64,000 bases of DNA from Desulfonatronum thiodismutans (GCF_000717475.1 NZ_JPIK01000021.1:1-64000); one strand, 5' to 3'. Numbered from the stretch's first letter, positions 41,405-51,450 are shown. Numbers and translations are program-made. Notes: generated by a model not told the origin, from the letters alone.

Positions 41405-44029
41405 ATGGCGAAGATGACCGAAAACGAAATCAGTGCGTTGCGCAGGTTGGCCGAGGAGCGCCTGGCTGAATCGGGACGATCCTTTGAGGAATTTTCTCCG
41501 GATCAGATCAAGGCGCTCGTACATGATTATCACGTGCATCAGATCGAGTTGGAGCTGCAAAACGAAGAACTTCGAGACGCCCAGGTGCGGTTGCGCGTCG
41601 CCAGGGACCGGTACGCCAAGCTCTTCAATGAAGCTCCCGCCGGATACCTGATCATCACTAGGCGCGGAGTGATCAAGGAGGCCAACGCGACGTTCGCGGC
41701 CATGGTCGGGCTTTCTCCGGACCAGCTTTCCGGCAAGGCGTTGTCGGATTATTTGCTTCCAGAAGATCGCCCGTCGTTTTATGGCCGATTCAAGGCCTTT
41801 TTCAAAATGCCTGAAGGCAAACAACTGGATTTTTCTCTGACCGGAAAAGACAGGCCGATCAAGGTCAGGTGTATTGGGAGAATGGAGCATGATCCCGGCG
41901 ATCAGGCTGACGCTGAAGATATCGAAAGCCTGATGCTCGTGATTACCGACGTAACCGAGCAGACCAAGCTCGAAGAGCAATTACGGGCAAAAGAGACATT
42001 CCTGAATAGTCTTTTCGAAACCATTCCCATGCCTGTTTTCTACAAGGACAGGCATGGGCGCTACCAGGGATTCAACAAGGCTTTCGAAGATTTTTTCGGC
42101 AAAAGCAAGGACGAACTTGTCGGCAAGACCGTCTTTGATGTCAGTCCGCCGGAACTGGCGCGGCTGTACCATGCCAAGGACGCCGAACTGTTCGAGAAGT
42201 TGGGTGTCCAGGTCTACGAGGCCAAGGTCACGGATGCACGGGGTGGGTCGCATGACGTGGTCTTTCACAAGGCCGCGCTGGTTGATGCGTGGGGGTGTGT
42301 GACCGGCCTGGTAGGGACCGTCCAGGACATCACTGAGCGAAAGCTCATGGAGAAGTATCGCGGACTTTCCGTCGACGTGCTGGCCATCTTGAATGAAACG
42401 ACGGAATTTTCCGAGTCCATCCGGCGCGTCCTTCAGGCCGTCAAACAGGCCTCCGGCTGCGATGCGGTGGGGATTCGACTGAAAGAGCATGACGACTACC
42501 CTTATTACGAGCAGGCAGGGTTTTCCGAGGATTTTCTGCTTATGGAAAATTCTTTGATTGCCCTCGATGCGCAGGGCGACATTTGCCGCGATCCCGATGG
42601 AACGATCAAACTGGAATGTACTTGCGGTCTGGTCATTTCCGGAAAGGCCGATCACCGTGAGAATTCCATGTTCACTCCCGGTGGCAGTTGCTGGACCAAC
42701 GACTCCTTTCCGATTCTCGATCTCCCAGCCGCTGATGATCCGCGGCTGCACCCGCGCAACCGTTGCATTCATGACGGTTATGCCTCCGTGGCCTTGATTC
42801 CCATCCGGAAAAGCCAGGAAATCGTCGGCCTGTTGCAACTCAACCACCGCGCCCCGGGCAAGTTCAATTCGGACCTGATCGCCATTTTGGAAGGGATTGC
42901 CAGCCATATCGGGGAAGCGCTGTTTCGCAAGAAAATCGAGAAGGATCTGCAGGAGAGCGAGGAGCGTTACCGCCTTCTCTCCGACCTGACGATGGAAGGA
43001 GTGGTGTTGCATAAAGACGGTATTGTGAGGGATGTGAACGTCGCTCTGGCTAAGGGGTTGGGCTATGGGCGGGAGGAACTGCTTGGAAGAAACCTTCTGG
43101 AACTGGTTATTCACCAAGACGACAGGGAGATTGTCCTCGGTAACATTGTCAAGGATTACGCGGCCCCATATGTCGCCAAGTGCGTCAGGAAGAACGGAGA
43201 GGTCATTTTTGCGGAAATCGAGGCCCGGAATTTTGAAGTGCAGGGCGAGCTGTTGCGCGTGGCCGCGGTGCGGGACATCACCGAAAGAAAAAAGGCCGAG
43301 GACGCCCTGCTTGAATCCCGCGAACAATTGCAACAGGCCCTTTCGGAGAAGGACAGATTCTTCTCGATCATTGCCCACGACCTCAAATCCCCCATGTCCG
43401 GCCTGCTCTCGCTGTCACGGATGTTCGCCGAGGACGCCGAAAACTGGACACTTAAGGAATTGCGGGAAGTATCCGGGAACTTACATAAAAGCGCCGAAAG
43501 AGTGTTTGATTTGCTGGAAAATCTGCTGGAATGGGCGCGGATGCAGCAAGGGCTGATCGAGTATGCGCCGAAGGAATGCCGATTGGCGGATATAGTCGAT
43601 GCCAACATCCACTTTTTGACGTCCATGGCGGAACAAAAAGACATCGCCTTGTCGAGCCATGTTTCCAGGGACTTGACCGCGCTGCTGGACCCGTCAATGA
43701 TCAGCACCGTGCTGCGGAACCTTTTGAGCAATGCGATCAAGTTCACGAAAAGAAAGGGAAAGGTGGAAGTCCGAGTCGGGCGGCAAGGATCGCGGATCGA
43801 GGTTGGCGTGCATGACGACGGCATCGGCATGGACCAGAAAATGCTGTCCAAGCTTTTTTTGCTGGACCAGAGAACGGCCCGCCCCGGTACCGAAGGCGAG
43901 AGCAGCACGGGATTGGGGTTGATGCTCTGCAAGGACTTTATTGAAAAGCACGGCGGGGAAATCCGGGTGGAGAGCTCGTCGGGGCAGGGAACGAGCGTGT
44001 TTTTCACCTTGCCGACTGACCGGCAATAA
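41405..44029 (+). CDS. Multi-PAS/GAF sensor histidine kinase
   Basis: 874 residues without membrane helices, so a cytoplasmic sensor. PAS domains at about 70-190 (FNEAPAGYLIITRRGVIKEA), 200-310 (ETIPMPVFYKDRHGRYQGFN) and 525-635, with a GAF domain between (about 330-510). The dimerisation domain has SIIAHDLKSPMSGL with the phospho-acceptor His, and the ATPase has LLSNAIKFTKR (N box), VHDDGIGMD (G1) and STGLGLMLCKDFIEKHGG. No receiver domain or partner response regulator gene is adjacent. The ATG at 41405 is preferred. Confidence 0.92.
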   Translation: MAKMTENEISALRRLAEERLAESGRSFEEFSPDQIKALVHDYHVHQIELELQNEELRDAQVRLRVARDRYAKLFNEAPAGYLIITRRGVIKEANATFAAMVGLSPDQLSGKALSDYLLPEDRPSFYGRFKAFFKMPEGKQLDFSLTGKDRPIKVRCIGRMEHDPGDQADAEDIESLMLVITDVTEQTKLEEQLRAKETFLNSLFETIPMPVFYKDRHGRYQGFNKAFEDFFGKSKDELVGKTVFDVSPPELARLYHAKDAELFEKLGVQVYEAKVTDARGGSHDVVFHKAALVDAWGCVTGLVGTVQDITERKLMEKYRGLSVDVLAILNETTEFSESIRRVLQAVKQASGCDAVGIRLKEHDDYPYYEQAGFSEDFLLMENSLIALDAQGDICRDPDGTIKLECTCGLVISGKADHRENSMFTPGGSCWTNDSFPILDLPAADDPRLHPRNRCIHDGYASVALIPIRKSQEIVGLLQLNHRAPGKFNSDLIAILEGIASHIGEALFRKKIEKDLQESEERYRLLSDLTMEGVVLHKDGIVRDVNVALAKGLGYGREELLGRNLLELVIHQDDREIVLGNIVKDYAAPYVAKCVRKNGEVIFAEIEARNFEVQGELLRVAAVRDITERKKAEDALLESREQLQQALSEKDRFFSIIAHDLKSPMSGLLSLSRMFAEDAENWTLKELREVSGNLHKSAERVFDLLENLLEWARMQQGLIEYAPKECRLADIVDANIHFLTSMAEQKDIALSSHVSRDLTALLDPSMISTVLRNLLSNAIKFTKRKGKVEVRVGRQGSRIEVGVHDDGIGMDQKMLSKLFLLDQRTARPGTEGESSTGLGLMLCKDFIEKHGGEIRVESSSGQGTSVFFTLPTDRQ

Positions 44030-44054
44030 CCTTTGTCATGAAAGGACTAAAACC

Positions 44055-45764
44055 ATGAATGTTGTGATCATCGGCGGAGTGGCGTTGGGCCCCAAGGCGG
44101 CGTGTCGGTTGAAACGGCTGATGCCGGAGGCTCGGGTGACCATCATCGACCAGGGGGCCAGGGTTTCCTACGGCGGGTGCGGCATCCCGTACTATGTTTC
44201 CGGGGACGTCAGCGACGTCAAGGAATTGCAGGCCACCAGCTTTCACATGATCCGCGACCCGAAGTTCTTTCACGAGGCCAAGGGGGTGGACGTCCTGACC
44301 CGGAAGCGGGCCGAGCGCATCGATCGCGGGGCCAAGGTCGTCCATGCCCGGGATCTGGAGTCCGGCGAGAGCTTGGCGTTTGCCTACGACAAGCTGGTCC
44401 TGGCCACGGGCAGCCGTCCGCGCAGGCCGGATCTGCCCGGGGTGGATCTGGACGGGGTTTTCGCCGTGTCCAACCTGGAGGAAGCCGAGGGCATCCGCTC
44501 CCGGGTGGAGGCGGGCAAGGTGGGCAAGGCCGTGGTGGTCGGGGCCGGGTTCATCGGCCTGGAAATCGCCGAAGCTCTTTCGGACATGTGGGGCGTGGAA
44601 ACCACGGTGGTGGAAATCGCGGAGCAGATCCTGCCCGGCTTTGTCAGCCGGGAGCTGGCGGGGATGGCCCAGAACCATATGCAGGAGCAGGGGGTGAGCT
44701 TCCGGTTGTCGGCCACGGTGCGGGGTTTTGCCGGAGACAAGGGCGTGGAGCGGGTGCTGCTGGACGGAGAAGAACTGGAAGCGGATCTGGTGATCCTGTC
44801 CGTGGGGGTGATTCCCAACTCCGAACTGGCCCGGGACGCCGGGCTGGAGGTCTCGCCCCGGGGCGGCGTCATCGTGGATACCCATCTGCGGACCTCGGAT
44901 CCGGACATTTACGCCGGAGGCAACTGCGTCCAGGTGACCAATCTGATCACGGGCCAACCCGGATATTACCCCTTGGGCTCCCTGGCCAACCGTCAGGGCC
45001 GGGTGATCGGCACCAATCTGGCCGGCGGCGACGCCGAGTTTCCCGGGGCCGTGGGAAGCTTCGCGGTCAAGCTGTTCGAAATTTCCGTGGCCGGGGCCGG
45101 GTTGTGTCCGGAGGCGTCTCGGCGGGCCGGGTTGGACGCCGTCCACTCCCATGTCGTTCAGTCGGACCGGGCTCACTTTTTCCCGGAAAACGAGTTGATG
45201 CACCTGGAAATGGTCGTGGAAAAGAGCGGCCCTCAAAAGGGCCGGGTCCTGGGCGTACAGGGGCTGTGCGCCAAGGGGGACGGTCTGGTGGGCCGGGTCG
45301 GGGCCGTGGCCGCGGTTCTGGGCGACCATCCCCATGTTTCCGTGATCGGCAATCTGGAATATCCCTACTCGCCGCCCTTTTCCTCGGCCATGGACATCGT
45401 CAACGCCGCGGCCAACGCGGCGGAAAACATCCTGGAAGGGCGCTGCGCCTCCATGACCGTCTCCGAGTTCGCCCGGCTCTGGGCCGACCCCCTTCGCAAC
45501 TTCCAGGTCCTGGATTGCCGCGGACCCGCCAATGCCCAACCGTTCCTGGAAAAGCACCCCGACGTCTGGATGAACATCCCCCAGGACGAATTGCGGGTCA
45601 GGCTGGATGAAGTACCCCGGGACAAGCCGCTGGTCCTGGTCTGCAACGCCGGAGGCCGCTCCTACGAAGCCCAGATCACCCTGAAAGAGGCCGGTATCGA
45701 GGGCTCCCTGAATCTGCAAGGGGGCGTGGCGGCGATACGGAAAAGCGGGATGGATGAGGTGTAG
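44055..45764 (+). CDS. CoA-disulfide/polysulfide reductase-like flavoprotein with rhodanese domain
   Basis: 569 residues. A pyridine nucleotide-disulfide oxidoreductase (VVIIGGVALGPKAACRLKR for FAD, AVVVGAGFIGLEIAEAL for NAD(P)H, DIYAGGNCVQVTN) with the single redox Cys42 of the CoA-disulfide reductase group (SYGGCGIPYYVSGD). A C-terminal rhodanese domain (about 465-565) has the catalytic loop CNAGGRS (Cys530). Such fusions reduce CoA polysulfides or act as NADH-dependent persulfide or sulfur reductases (Npsr type), which suits a sulfur-metabolising host. AAAGGA lies 8 nt before the ATG. Confidence 0.92.
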   Translation: MNVVIIGGVALGPKAACRLKRLMPEARVTIIDQGARVSYGGCGIPYYVSGDVSDVKELQATSFHMIRDPKFFHEAKGVDVLTRKRAERIDRGAKVVHARDLESGESLAFAYDKLVLATGSRPRRPDLPGVDLDGVFAVSNLEEAEGIRSRVEAGKVGKAVVVGAGFIGLEIAEALSDMWGVETTVVEIAEQILPGFVSRELAGMAQNHMQEQGVSFRLSATVRGFAGDKGVERVLLDGEELEADLVILSVGVIPNSELARDAGLEVSPRGGVIVDTHLRTSDPDIYAGGNCVQVTNLITGQPGYYPLGSLANRQGRVIGTNLAGGDAEFPGAVGSFAVKLFEISVAGAGLCPEASRRAGLDAVHSHVVQSDRAHFFPENELMHLEMVVEKSGPQKGRVLGVQGLCAKGDGLVGRVGAVAAVLGDHPHVSVIGNLEYPYSPPFSSAMDIVNAAANAAENILEGRCASMTVSEFARLWADPLRNFQVLDCRGPANAQPFLEKHPDVWMNIPQDELRVRLDEVPRDKPLVLVCNAGGRSYEAQITLKEAGIEGSLNLQGGVAAIRKSGMDEV

Positions 45765-45771
45765 GAGTCCG

Positions 45772-46905
45772 GTGAAACATCTGAGCGAGAAATCCAACCA
45801 ACTACCCGCTGACTATCTCAGTCTGTTGGCCGACATCAAGCAGCGTGTGCGGTACGCCCAGACCAGCGCCATGCTGGCGGTCAACGCTGAGTTGATCCGC
45901 CTCTATTGGGAAATCGGCGCGCTGATTGATGCCCGCCAAAGGAAGGAAGGCTGGGGCGCTGGCGTTATTCCCAGGCTTGCTCGCGACCTGCATAACGAGT
46001 TACCCGAAGAAAAGGGTTTTTCTGAGCGCAACATCAAACGAATGCTGGCTTTCTACCGGGAATATCCTCACCTGGAATTTGTGCCGCGACCTGTGGCACA
46101 AACGGCTTCTCCCCCAAAAGTGCCACAGCCTGTGGCACAAGTGAACGATGCGGGGGGGAGGCTTGCCTCGCTTTTCCCAGCGGAACTCATCCTCGCTCTT
46201 CCTTGGGGTCACCACGCTGAATTGATGGCCAAGGTCAAGAAACCAGCCACGCGGCAGTGGTACATGCAAGCCGCTATAGAAAATGGCTGGAGTCGCAATA
46301 TTCTGGTGATGCAGATTGAAACTTCAGCCCATGCGAGGTTGGGGCGTACGACAAGCAATTTTGCGCGGCGATTACCTCCTCCGGATTCCGATCTCGTACG
46401 ACAGGCGCTGAAAGATCCCTACATATTTGACTTTCTTACGCTTGAAGCCGGCTTTCACGAACGAGAGCTGGAAACTGGCCTCATTGCTCATTTGGAAAAA
46501 TTTTTGCTGGAATTGGGCCAAGGATTTGCTTTTGTCGGTCGGCAATACCACCTCGACATTGGAGATCAGGATTTTTACATTGATCTGCTGTTTTACCATC
46601 TCAAGCTGCGCCGTTATGTGGTCATCGACCTCAAACGCGGTGATTTCAAGCCCGAATATGCCGGCAAGATGAATTTTTATTGCAGCGTCGTTGATGACAA
46701 GCTCCGCCATCCTGACGACAAGCCCACTATCGGCCTGATTCTTTGCCAGCAACCCAATCGCGTTTTGGCTGAATACACCTTGCGGGGCATAGACAAACCC
46801 ATCGGCGTTTCTGGTTTTGAGCTGACCCGTGCCTTGCCGGAATCCTTGAGGACCAGTCTGCCGAGCATTGAGCAGATTGAAAACGAGTTGCGGGACATCC
46901 CGTGA
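45772..46905 (+). CDS. DUF1016/YhcG-family PDDEXK nuclease
   Basis: 377 residues. The N-terminal DUF1016_N part (MLAVNAELIRLYWEIGALI, GFSERNIKRMLAFYREY) and the C-terminal nuclease (QDFYIDLLFYHLKLRRYVVI followed by DLKRGDFKPEYAGKMNFY, the D...DxK site) are intact. A short direct repeat in the DNA encodes PVAQ twice near residue 105. The family is common in defence islands and may act as a restriction-type effector. Its GTG start follows AGGAG closely and begins just 7 bp after the flavoprotein gene. It opens the island to about 51.7 kb. Confidence 0.88.
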   Translation: MKHLSEKSNQLPADYLSLLADIKQRVRYAQTSAMLAVNAELIRLYWEIGALIDARQRKEGWGAGVIPRLARDLHNELPEEKGFSERNIKRMLAFYREYPHLEFVPRPVAQTASPPKVPQPVAQVNDAGGRLASLFPAELILALPWGHHAELMAKVKKPATRQWYMQAAIENGWSRNILVMQIETSAHARLGRTTSNFARRLPPPDSDLVRQALKDPYIFDFLTLEAGFHERELETGLIAHLEKFLLELGQGFAFVGRQYHLDIGDQDFYIDLLFYHLKLRRYVVIDLKRGDFKPEYAGKMNFYCSVVDDKLRHPDDKPTIGLILCQQPNRVLAEYTLRGIDKPIGVSGFELTRALPESLRTSLPSIEQIENELRDIP

Positions 46906-47064
46906 TAGGTATGCACCAATTCTTCGAGAAACAGCCGAAGATTTCTCATGGCTCGTCAGGAAGGATCACGGGAGGCGAGGCGAGAATTGTCTGACAAGCT
47001 GATTAACCAGCCTTTGTCTGGCATCTCTCCGGAAACAAGGGGAAAAAGTCATGAGTGCGGGCGC

Positions 47065-47481
47065 ATGTCCAGGCATGATCCATTGACTCCGGCGCAGCGC
47101 AGCGAACGGATGTCCCGGATTCGCAACGCGGACACGAAGCCGGAAATGGCCGTCCGGCGTTTGATTCACGGCATGGGCTACCGGTATCGGCTTCATGCCC
47201 GTGATTTGCCGGGCCATCCCGACCTTGTCTTCCGGTCACGGATGAAGGTAATCCTTGTTCACGGGTGCTTTTGGCATCAGCATGGCTGTCGTCAATATCA
47301 ACAACCACGATCGAAGCTTTCGTTTTGGGAGGCGAAACTTGCCCGAAACAAGGCTCGGGACGCCGAAGTGCTCAAGGCGCTTGAGGAACTTGGCTGGCGT
47401 GCTCTGGTGATCTGGGAATGTCAGATTAAGGAAAAGGCCTTGTTGCGAAGTCGAGTCAAATCTTTTTTGGAAGAGAGTTGA
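47065..47481 (+). CDS. vsr: Very short patch repair endonuclease Vsr
   Basis: 138 residues. The family pattern is complete: RMSRIRNADTKPEMAVRR, the GMGYRYRLHARDLPGHPDLV segment with the catalytic Asp, ILVHGCFWHQHGC (metal-site His and Cys) and WRALVIWECQI. Vsr nicks T:G mismatches that arise when 5-methylcytosine deaminates, so it protects a genome that carries a C5 methyltransferase such as the one encoded next. The start MSRHDPLT is chosen by family length. The methyltransferase ATG follows its stop by 2 bp. Confidence 0.93.
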   Translation: MSRHDPLTPAQRSERMSRIRNADTKPEMAVRRLIHGMGYRYRLHARDLPGHPDLVFRSRMKVILVHGCFWHQHGCRQYQQPRSKLSFWEAKLARNKARDAEVLKALEELGWRALVIWECQIKEKALLRSRVKSFLEES

Positions 47482-47483
47482 TT

Positions 47484-48653
47484 ATGTGTCGTTCGTCAGT
47501 GGAACTTTTCACGGGGGCCGGAGGTATGGCGCTTGGTCTGGAGCAAAGCGGATGGCGTCACAAGGCGTTGATTGAGCGAAACGAGCACGCCTGTTCCACT
47601 CTTCATTTGAACGAATCGCTCGGCCATCCGCTGGCCAAGGAGTGGCGGCTCTACAACGACGACGCGCGCATGATCCGCTACTCCGAATTGTTCAGCGATA
47701 TTGAAATGGTGGCCGGCGGCCCCCCATGTCAGCCGTTTTCCCTCGGAGGAAAACACCGCGCGTACCAGGACAACCGCGACATGTTCCCCGAGGCCGTTCG
47801 GGCCGTGCGTGAACTTCGTCCCAAATGCTTCGTCTTTGAGAACGTCAAAGGACTGTTGCGACGGAATTTCGCGAGTTACTTCAACTACATCATCCTGCAA
47901 TTGACCTATCCCTCGCTGGTCAAGGATCCAACGGAGGAATGGAACTCGCACCTGTCACGCCTTGAGCGCCACCATACGGGATGCGTGGAAAGCGACCTTT
48001 CCTACCGGGTCATCCATCGATTGCTCGACGCCGCTGATTACGGCGTTCCCCAACATCGTCACCGCGTCTTCATCGTTGGGTTCAGGGCTGATCTTCGAAA
48101 GCAATGGTCATTTCCCGAACCTACCCATTCATTTGATAGACTGCTTTGGGAACAATGGGTTTCGGGTTCGTATTGGGACGAACACCGAGTTTCCAAGAAA
48201 GGTAGGCCCGCCGAACCGGAGCGGTTCGCGTCGCGTATCGAACGAATCAGGGTGGACTACAGGCTCCTTCCTCCCCCCGGCAAAAGGTGCGGAACCGTGC
48301 GCGACGCGCTTGTCGGCCTTCCGGATCCCACAAGCAAGACTGGGACGGTGGCCAACCATGAGTACCGAGGCGGAGCCCGACCTTATCCAGGACACACGGG
48401 GAGCATCCTGGACGCGCCTTCCAAAGCGTTGAAGGCGGGTGATCACGGGGTGCCTGGAGGCGAGAACATGATCGCGTTTCCCGATGGAACCTACCGGTAC
48501 TACACCGTCCGAGAAAGTGCGCGAATTCAAACTTTTCCTGACGACTACGTGTTCAGCGGGTCGTGGACGGAGGCCATGAGGCAGATCGGCAACGCCGTAC
48601 CCGTGCGACTGGCCGCCGTCGTGGGCGACAGTATTTTGCGACAATTGGATTGA
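47484..48653 (+). CDS. DNA (cytosine-5) methyltransferase, Eco29kI type
   Basis: 389 residues with the C5-methylase motifs in order: ELFTGAGGMALGLEQSGW (I), GGPPCQPFSLGG with the catalytic Cys82 (IV), FVFENVKGLL (VI), VPQHRHRVFIVG (VIII) and IQTFPDDYVF with QIGNAVPVRLA (IX-X). The target recognition region lies around 235-300. The neighbouring endonuclease is Eco29kI-like, which suggests the site CCGCGG. That specificity is inferred from the partner and not read from the sequence. CCGCGG occurs freely in the window, consistent with protection by methylation. Confidence 0.92.
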   Translation: MCRSSVELFTGAGGMALGLEQSGWRHKALIERNEHACSTLHLNESLGHPLAKEWRLYNDDARMIRYSELFSDIEMVAGGPPCQPFSLGGKHRAYQDNRDMFPEAVRAVRELRPKCFVFENVKGLLRRNFASYFNYIILQLTYPSLVKDPTEEWNSHLSRLERHHTGCVESDLSYRVIHRLLDAADYGVPQHRHRVFIVGFRADLRKQWSFPEPTHSFDRLLWEQWVSGSYWDEHRVSKKGRPAEPERFASRIERIRVDYRLLPPPGKRCGTVRDALVGLPDPTSKTGTVANHEYRGGARPYPGHTGSILDAPSKALKAGDHGVPGGENMIAFPDGTYRYYTVRESARIQTFPDDYVFSGSWTEAMRQIGNAVPVRLAAVVGDSILRQLD

Positions 48654-48664
48654 AGAGGGTGGAC

Positions 48665-49483
48665 ATGTCATCATTAAGTGATCTGTTGCGTCGAATCCAG
48701 GACTTGAAAAATTCGATCCATGTCTTCGAAATGGGAGAGACGTCCGGAAAAAACGCACGAACGGTCAAGAACATCGTGGACGAGTCCGGGATGTTGATCA
48801 AGGAGTTGACGTCATTCCGGGAAAAGATATCCCCGATCCGTTTCGGAAGAATCGGCATTACGCTTGGGCGGTCCGACGGCATCGCCAAGTTTTTCGCGTT
48901 CAGCTTCACGAGTCAGGAGAAGCGCCCCCTGGATACCTTGGCGGGCTCTCCTTTTTTCGGCTCCGGGGTCTACGCCATCTACTACCATGGAAAAGCGGAA
49001 CTGGCGTATCTCCCAATTTCATGCACCGAGACGCCGATTTACGTGGGGAAGGCCGATCCCAGGAATCCTCAAGCCGAAACCACGGAGGAACAAGGGAACG
49101 TTCTCCATGCCCGAATTCGGGACCACGCCAACAGCATGATCAAGGTGAACCTGCCCTTGAAGGATTTCTTTTTTCGAGCGTCCCCCATCCAAACCGGCAT
49201 GCAGTCAGCGGTGGAGGACTTCATGATTCGTCTGTTTCGTCCCATCTGGAACAAGGAAGTCAAAATTTGTTACGGCATCGGAAAGCATGGAGACAGCGCC
49301 AAAACTCGCGCCAACAAGCGTTCACCTTGGGACACCATGCATCCTGGCCGGAAATGGGCCGAAGCCACGACGGCGGACCAAATGCAACGTCATGAAATTG
49401 AGGCCAAAATTGCCGAGCATTTCAAGGCCCACCCTATCGTTCGGGATAAAGAGCACTTGTTCAAGCTGCTTGCTCTTGAGTAA
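48665..49483 (+). CDS. GIY-YIG restriction endonuclease, Eco29kI family
   Basis: 272 residues. The nuclease core has the GIY-like GSGVYAIYYHGK and YIG-like TPIYVGKADPR, a downstream ARIRDHAN (Arg/His) and VEDFMIRLFRPIWN with the catalytic Glu and Asn, matching Eco29kI-type type II enzymes. It would cut unmethylated DNA, with the adjacent methylase protecting the host. The ATG at 48665 follows the methylase stop by 11 bp. The gene order vsr, methylase, nuclease forms one operon. Confidence 0.9.
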   Translation: MSSLSDLLRRIQDLKNSIHVFEMGETSGKNARTVKNIVDESGMLIKELTSFREKISPIRFGRIGITLGRSDGIAKFFAFSFTSQEKRPLDTLAGSPFFGSGVYAIYYHGKAELAYLPISCTETPIYVGKADPRNPQAETTEEQGNVLHARIRDHANSMIKVNLPLKDFFFRASPIQTGMQSAVEDFMIRLFRPIWNKEVKICYGIGKHGDSAKTRANKRSPWDTMHPGRKWAEATTADQMQRHEIEAKIAEHFKAHPIVRDKEHLFKLLALE

Positions 49484-49698
49484 TCGCCCTTTTGATGATG
49501 TGTAAAGAGCGTGGGCGGATAACCCTTTGTCCGTCTTGATCCAACCATCTCATCCCTGCCGAATCGCTGACGATGCATGGCCGGAGGCCGGATTTGTGTA
49601 AGAGGTGCCTGCACGACTGTCTTGGCACTGGCCCCACTATGTCTGTATCGCTGACAACCAGCTTGAGTTCTCACTGAAACTCTTAAGGAGCAAACAGC

Positions 49699-49886
49699 AT
49701 GGGCCAACCCCAACCCATATCCCCATTAACAGCCGGGACTATCTCGCCTGGGAGGTGGAGCAGGCGGGCAAGCATGAATATTATTACGGCGAAGTCTTTG
49801 CCATGAAAAATAAACCTGGCACCATTCTCACTGGCACCATTCTCACTATGAACGGGGATCTTTCCGCAAAGACAAAGATAACCTGA
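49699..49886 (+). pseudogene. Uma2-family gene remnant, N-terminal part
   Basis: AAGGAG and an ATG (49699) begin a gene, but the frame shifts within 30 nt. In the next frame INSRDYLAWEVEQAGKHEYY with YGEVFAM matches the N-terminus of Uma2 (DUF820) PD-(D/E)XK proteins. After the GEVFAM block the sequence diverges into a 15-bp tandem duplication (49816-49845) and stops. The matching C-terminal part lies 1.6 kb downstream (51451-51756). The stretch 49484-49698 before it and 49887-50100 after it show no gene. Confidence 0.65.
49816..49845 (+). repeat. Tandem 15-bp duplication
   Basis: CTGGCACCATTCTCA occurs twice in a row at the point where the Uma2 N-terminal remnant loses its family similarity. 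Confidence 0.9.
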
Positions 49887-50112
49887 AGGCATGATCGTTG
49901 ATGGGGGCGGCAGCTTTCCGAGCAGCCAGCCGCCAAATTTCCGCTGCCGCCCAATGTGCTGAACCGCGGAACATTCTCTCCGCGCCGCATTTATCCGAAT
50001 GATTCAGGGCCCAGAGCAAACCCGGCGAGCGTGTCAACGCCATGTGACCACTTATGTCCTTGACAGAAAGTATGCAATCTTTCATTTTTGTCCTTCCAGA
50101 AAAGGATGAAAC

Positions 50113-51399
50113 GTGAAACAGCTTTTCAAGAAAATCATCACGGACTTTCAGGAGTCGAAAATCAAGCCGACTGTTCCCCGGGACATGAAAATCCCCCTGG
50201 AGTCCGGAAAGGTCGTTTCCCTGGTCGGGGTCAGGCGCAGCGGCAAGACTTCACTCCTGTACCAGATTATTGAGTCCTTGCGGGAACAGGTTGATCCAAC
50301 CAGCATCGTGTACGTGAATTTCGAGGACGACCGGCTTTTTCCGCTGGAACTGCCGCATCTGGACGCCCTCGTGGAAGCTTATTACGAGATTTATCCATAC
50401 AATAGGGACCACAAGGTCTGGCTTTTCCTGGATGAGATCCAGAATGTCCGGAATTGGGAACTTTTTGTGCGCCGCATTTACGATACCATGAACCTGGAAA
50501 TCTTCATCACGGGCTCATCCTCCAAGCTGCTGGGCGCTGACCTTTCCACTGCTTTGCGGGGCCGGACCATCACCTACGAGGTCTTTCCCTTCTCGTTCAA
50601 GGAGTATCTGCGCGCCCGAGGCATTGAGATCACCCCGCATTCGTCCAGATCATCAAGCTTTGCGGCCAATGCCTTTGAGGACTACATCCTCCACGGGGGC
50701 TTTGCCGAGACCATTGCCGCCACGTCGGACGTCAGGACGCGGACCCTGTCGGACTACGCGGACCTGATCATCTACAAGGACATTGTGGAGCGCCACGGCA
50801 TCAAGAACCTCGCCCTGATGAAGCACCTCGTCAAATACTGCTTGACGAACATGGCCACCAGCGCCAGCATGAACAGGCTTTTCAATGATTTTAAATCCCA
50901 GGGCTTCAAGGTCGGCAAGGACACGCTGTTCGAGTATTTTTCCTACCTGAGTGACGCGTATGCCGTGTTCAGCGTGCCGGTATTCAGGAATTCCGTGCGG
51001 GAAGAGCAGCGCAACCCGAAAAAAATCTATGCCGTGGACAACGGGTTCAAGTCCATCTTTGATGCCTCTCTGTCCCCGGATTACGGGAGGCTCTACGAGA
51101 ATGCGACGTTTCTGCACCTGCGTCGCCATACCAGGGAGGTGTACTACTTTCTTCAGCAGCAGGAAGTGGATTTTTATTGCCGGATCCAGGGCCGTCGGGT
51201 CATTGCCAATGTCTGCCTCGACCTGCACGCCCCGGATACGCGCAAAAGAGAGCTGAACGGCCTTGCCGAAGCCCTGGCATACTTCGACTCCGACCAGGGA
51301 TGGTTGTTGACCAGGAGCCACGAAGAAACCGTGATCCATGACGGCAGAACCATCACCATCCTTCCCTTGTGGAAATGGCTGGTGGAGGGTGAGGTTTGA
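50113..51399 (+). CDS. AAA ATPase with DUF4143 domain
   Basis: 428 residues. An N-terminal AAA_14 ATPase has Walker A GVRRSGKTSLLYQI, Walker B KVWLFLDEIQNVRNWE and sensor LEIFITGSSSKLLG. The C-terminal DUF4143 part has the restriction-like element VDFYCRIQGRR near its end. The family is widespread in mobile and accessory DNA, with unknown function. GTG start behind AAAGGA. A TTGACA with a poor -10 (50060-50088) may be its promoter. It lies between two parts of a Uma2 gene, as if inserted there. Confidence 0.88.
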   Translation: MKQLFKKIITDFQESKIKPTVPRDMKIPLESGKVVSLVGVRRSGKTSLLYQIIESLREQVDPTSIVYVNFEDDRLFPLELPHLDALVEAYYEIYPYNRDHKVWLFLDEIQNVRNWELFVRRIYDTMNLEIFITGSSSKLLGADLSTALRGRTITYEVFPFSFKEYLRARGIEITPHSSRSSSFAANAFEDYILHGGFAETIAATSDVRTRTLSDYADLIIYKDIVERHGIKNLALMKHLVKYCLTNMATSASMNRLFNDFKSQGFKVGKDTLFEYFSYLSDAYAVFSVPVFRNSVREEQRNPKKIYAVDNGFKSIFDASLSPDYGRLYENATFLHLRRHTREVYYFLQQQEVDFYCRIQGRRVIANVCLDLHAPDTRKRELNGLAEALAYFDSDQGWLLTRSHEETVIHDGRTITILPLWKWLVEGEV

Positions 51400-51450
51400 A
51401 GATGGGAAGGCGGCCTTGCATCGACCCGGCGAACACTTCCAGCGCCGGAT

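Noticed and set aside
44004..45797. Long frames overlapping the CoA-disulfide-reductase-like gene on both strands (about 600 and 500 residues)
   Set aside because: Shadows of a conserved flavoprotein gene; composition is biased and there is no start signal.
49905..49952. GGGCGGCAG/CTGCCGCCC inverted repeat before the DUF4143 ATPase gene
   Set aside because: The loop is long and no T-run follows. It could be chance in GC-rich DNA or an insertion edge, with too little evidence to call.
50060..50088. TTGACA-17-CATTTT as promoter of the DUF4143 ATPase gene
   Set aside because: The -10 matches only three of six positions, so it is mentioned with the gene but not called.
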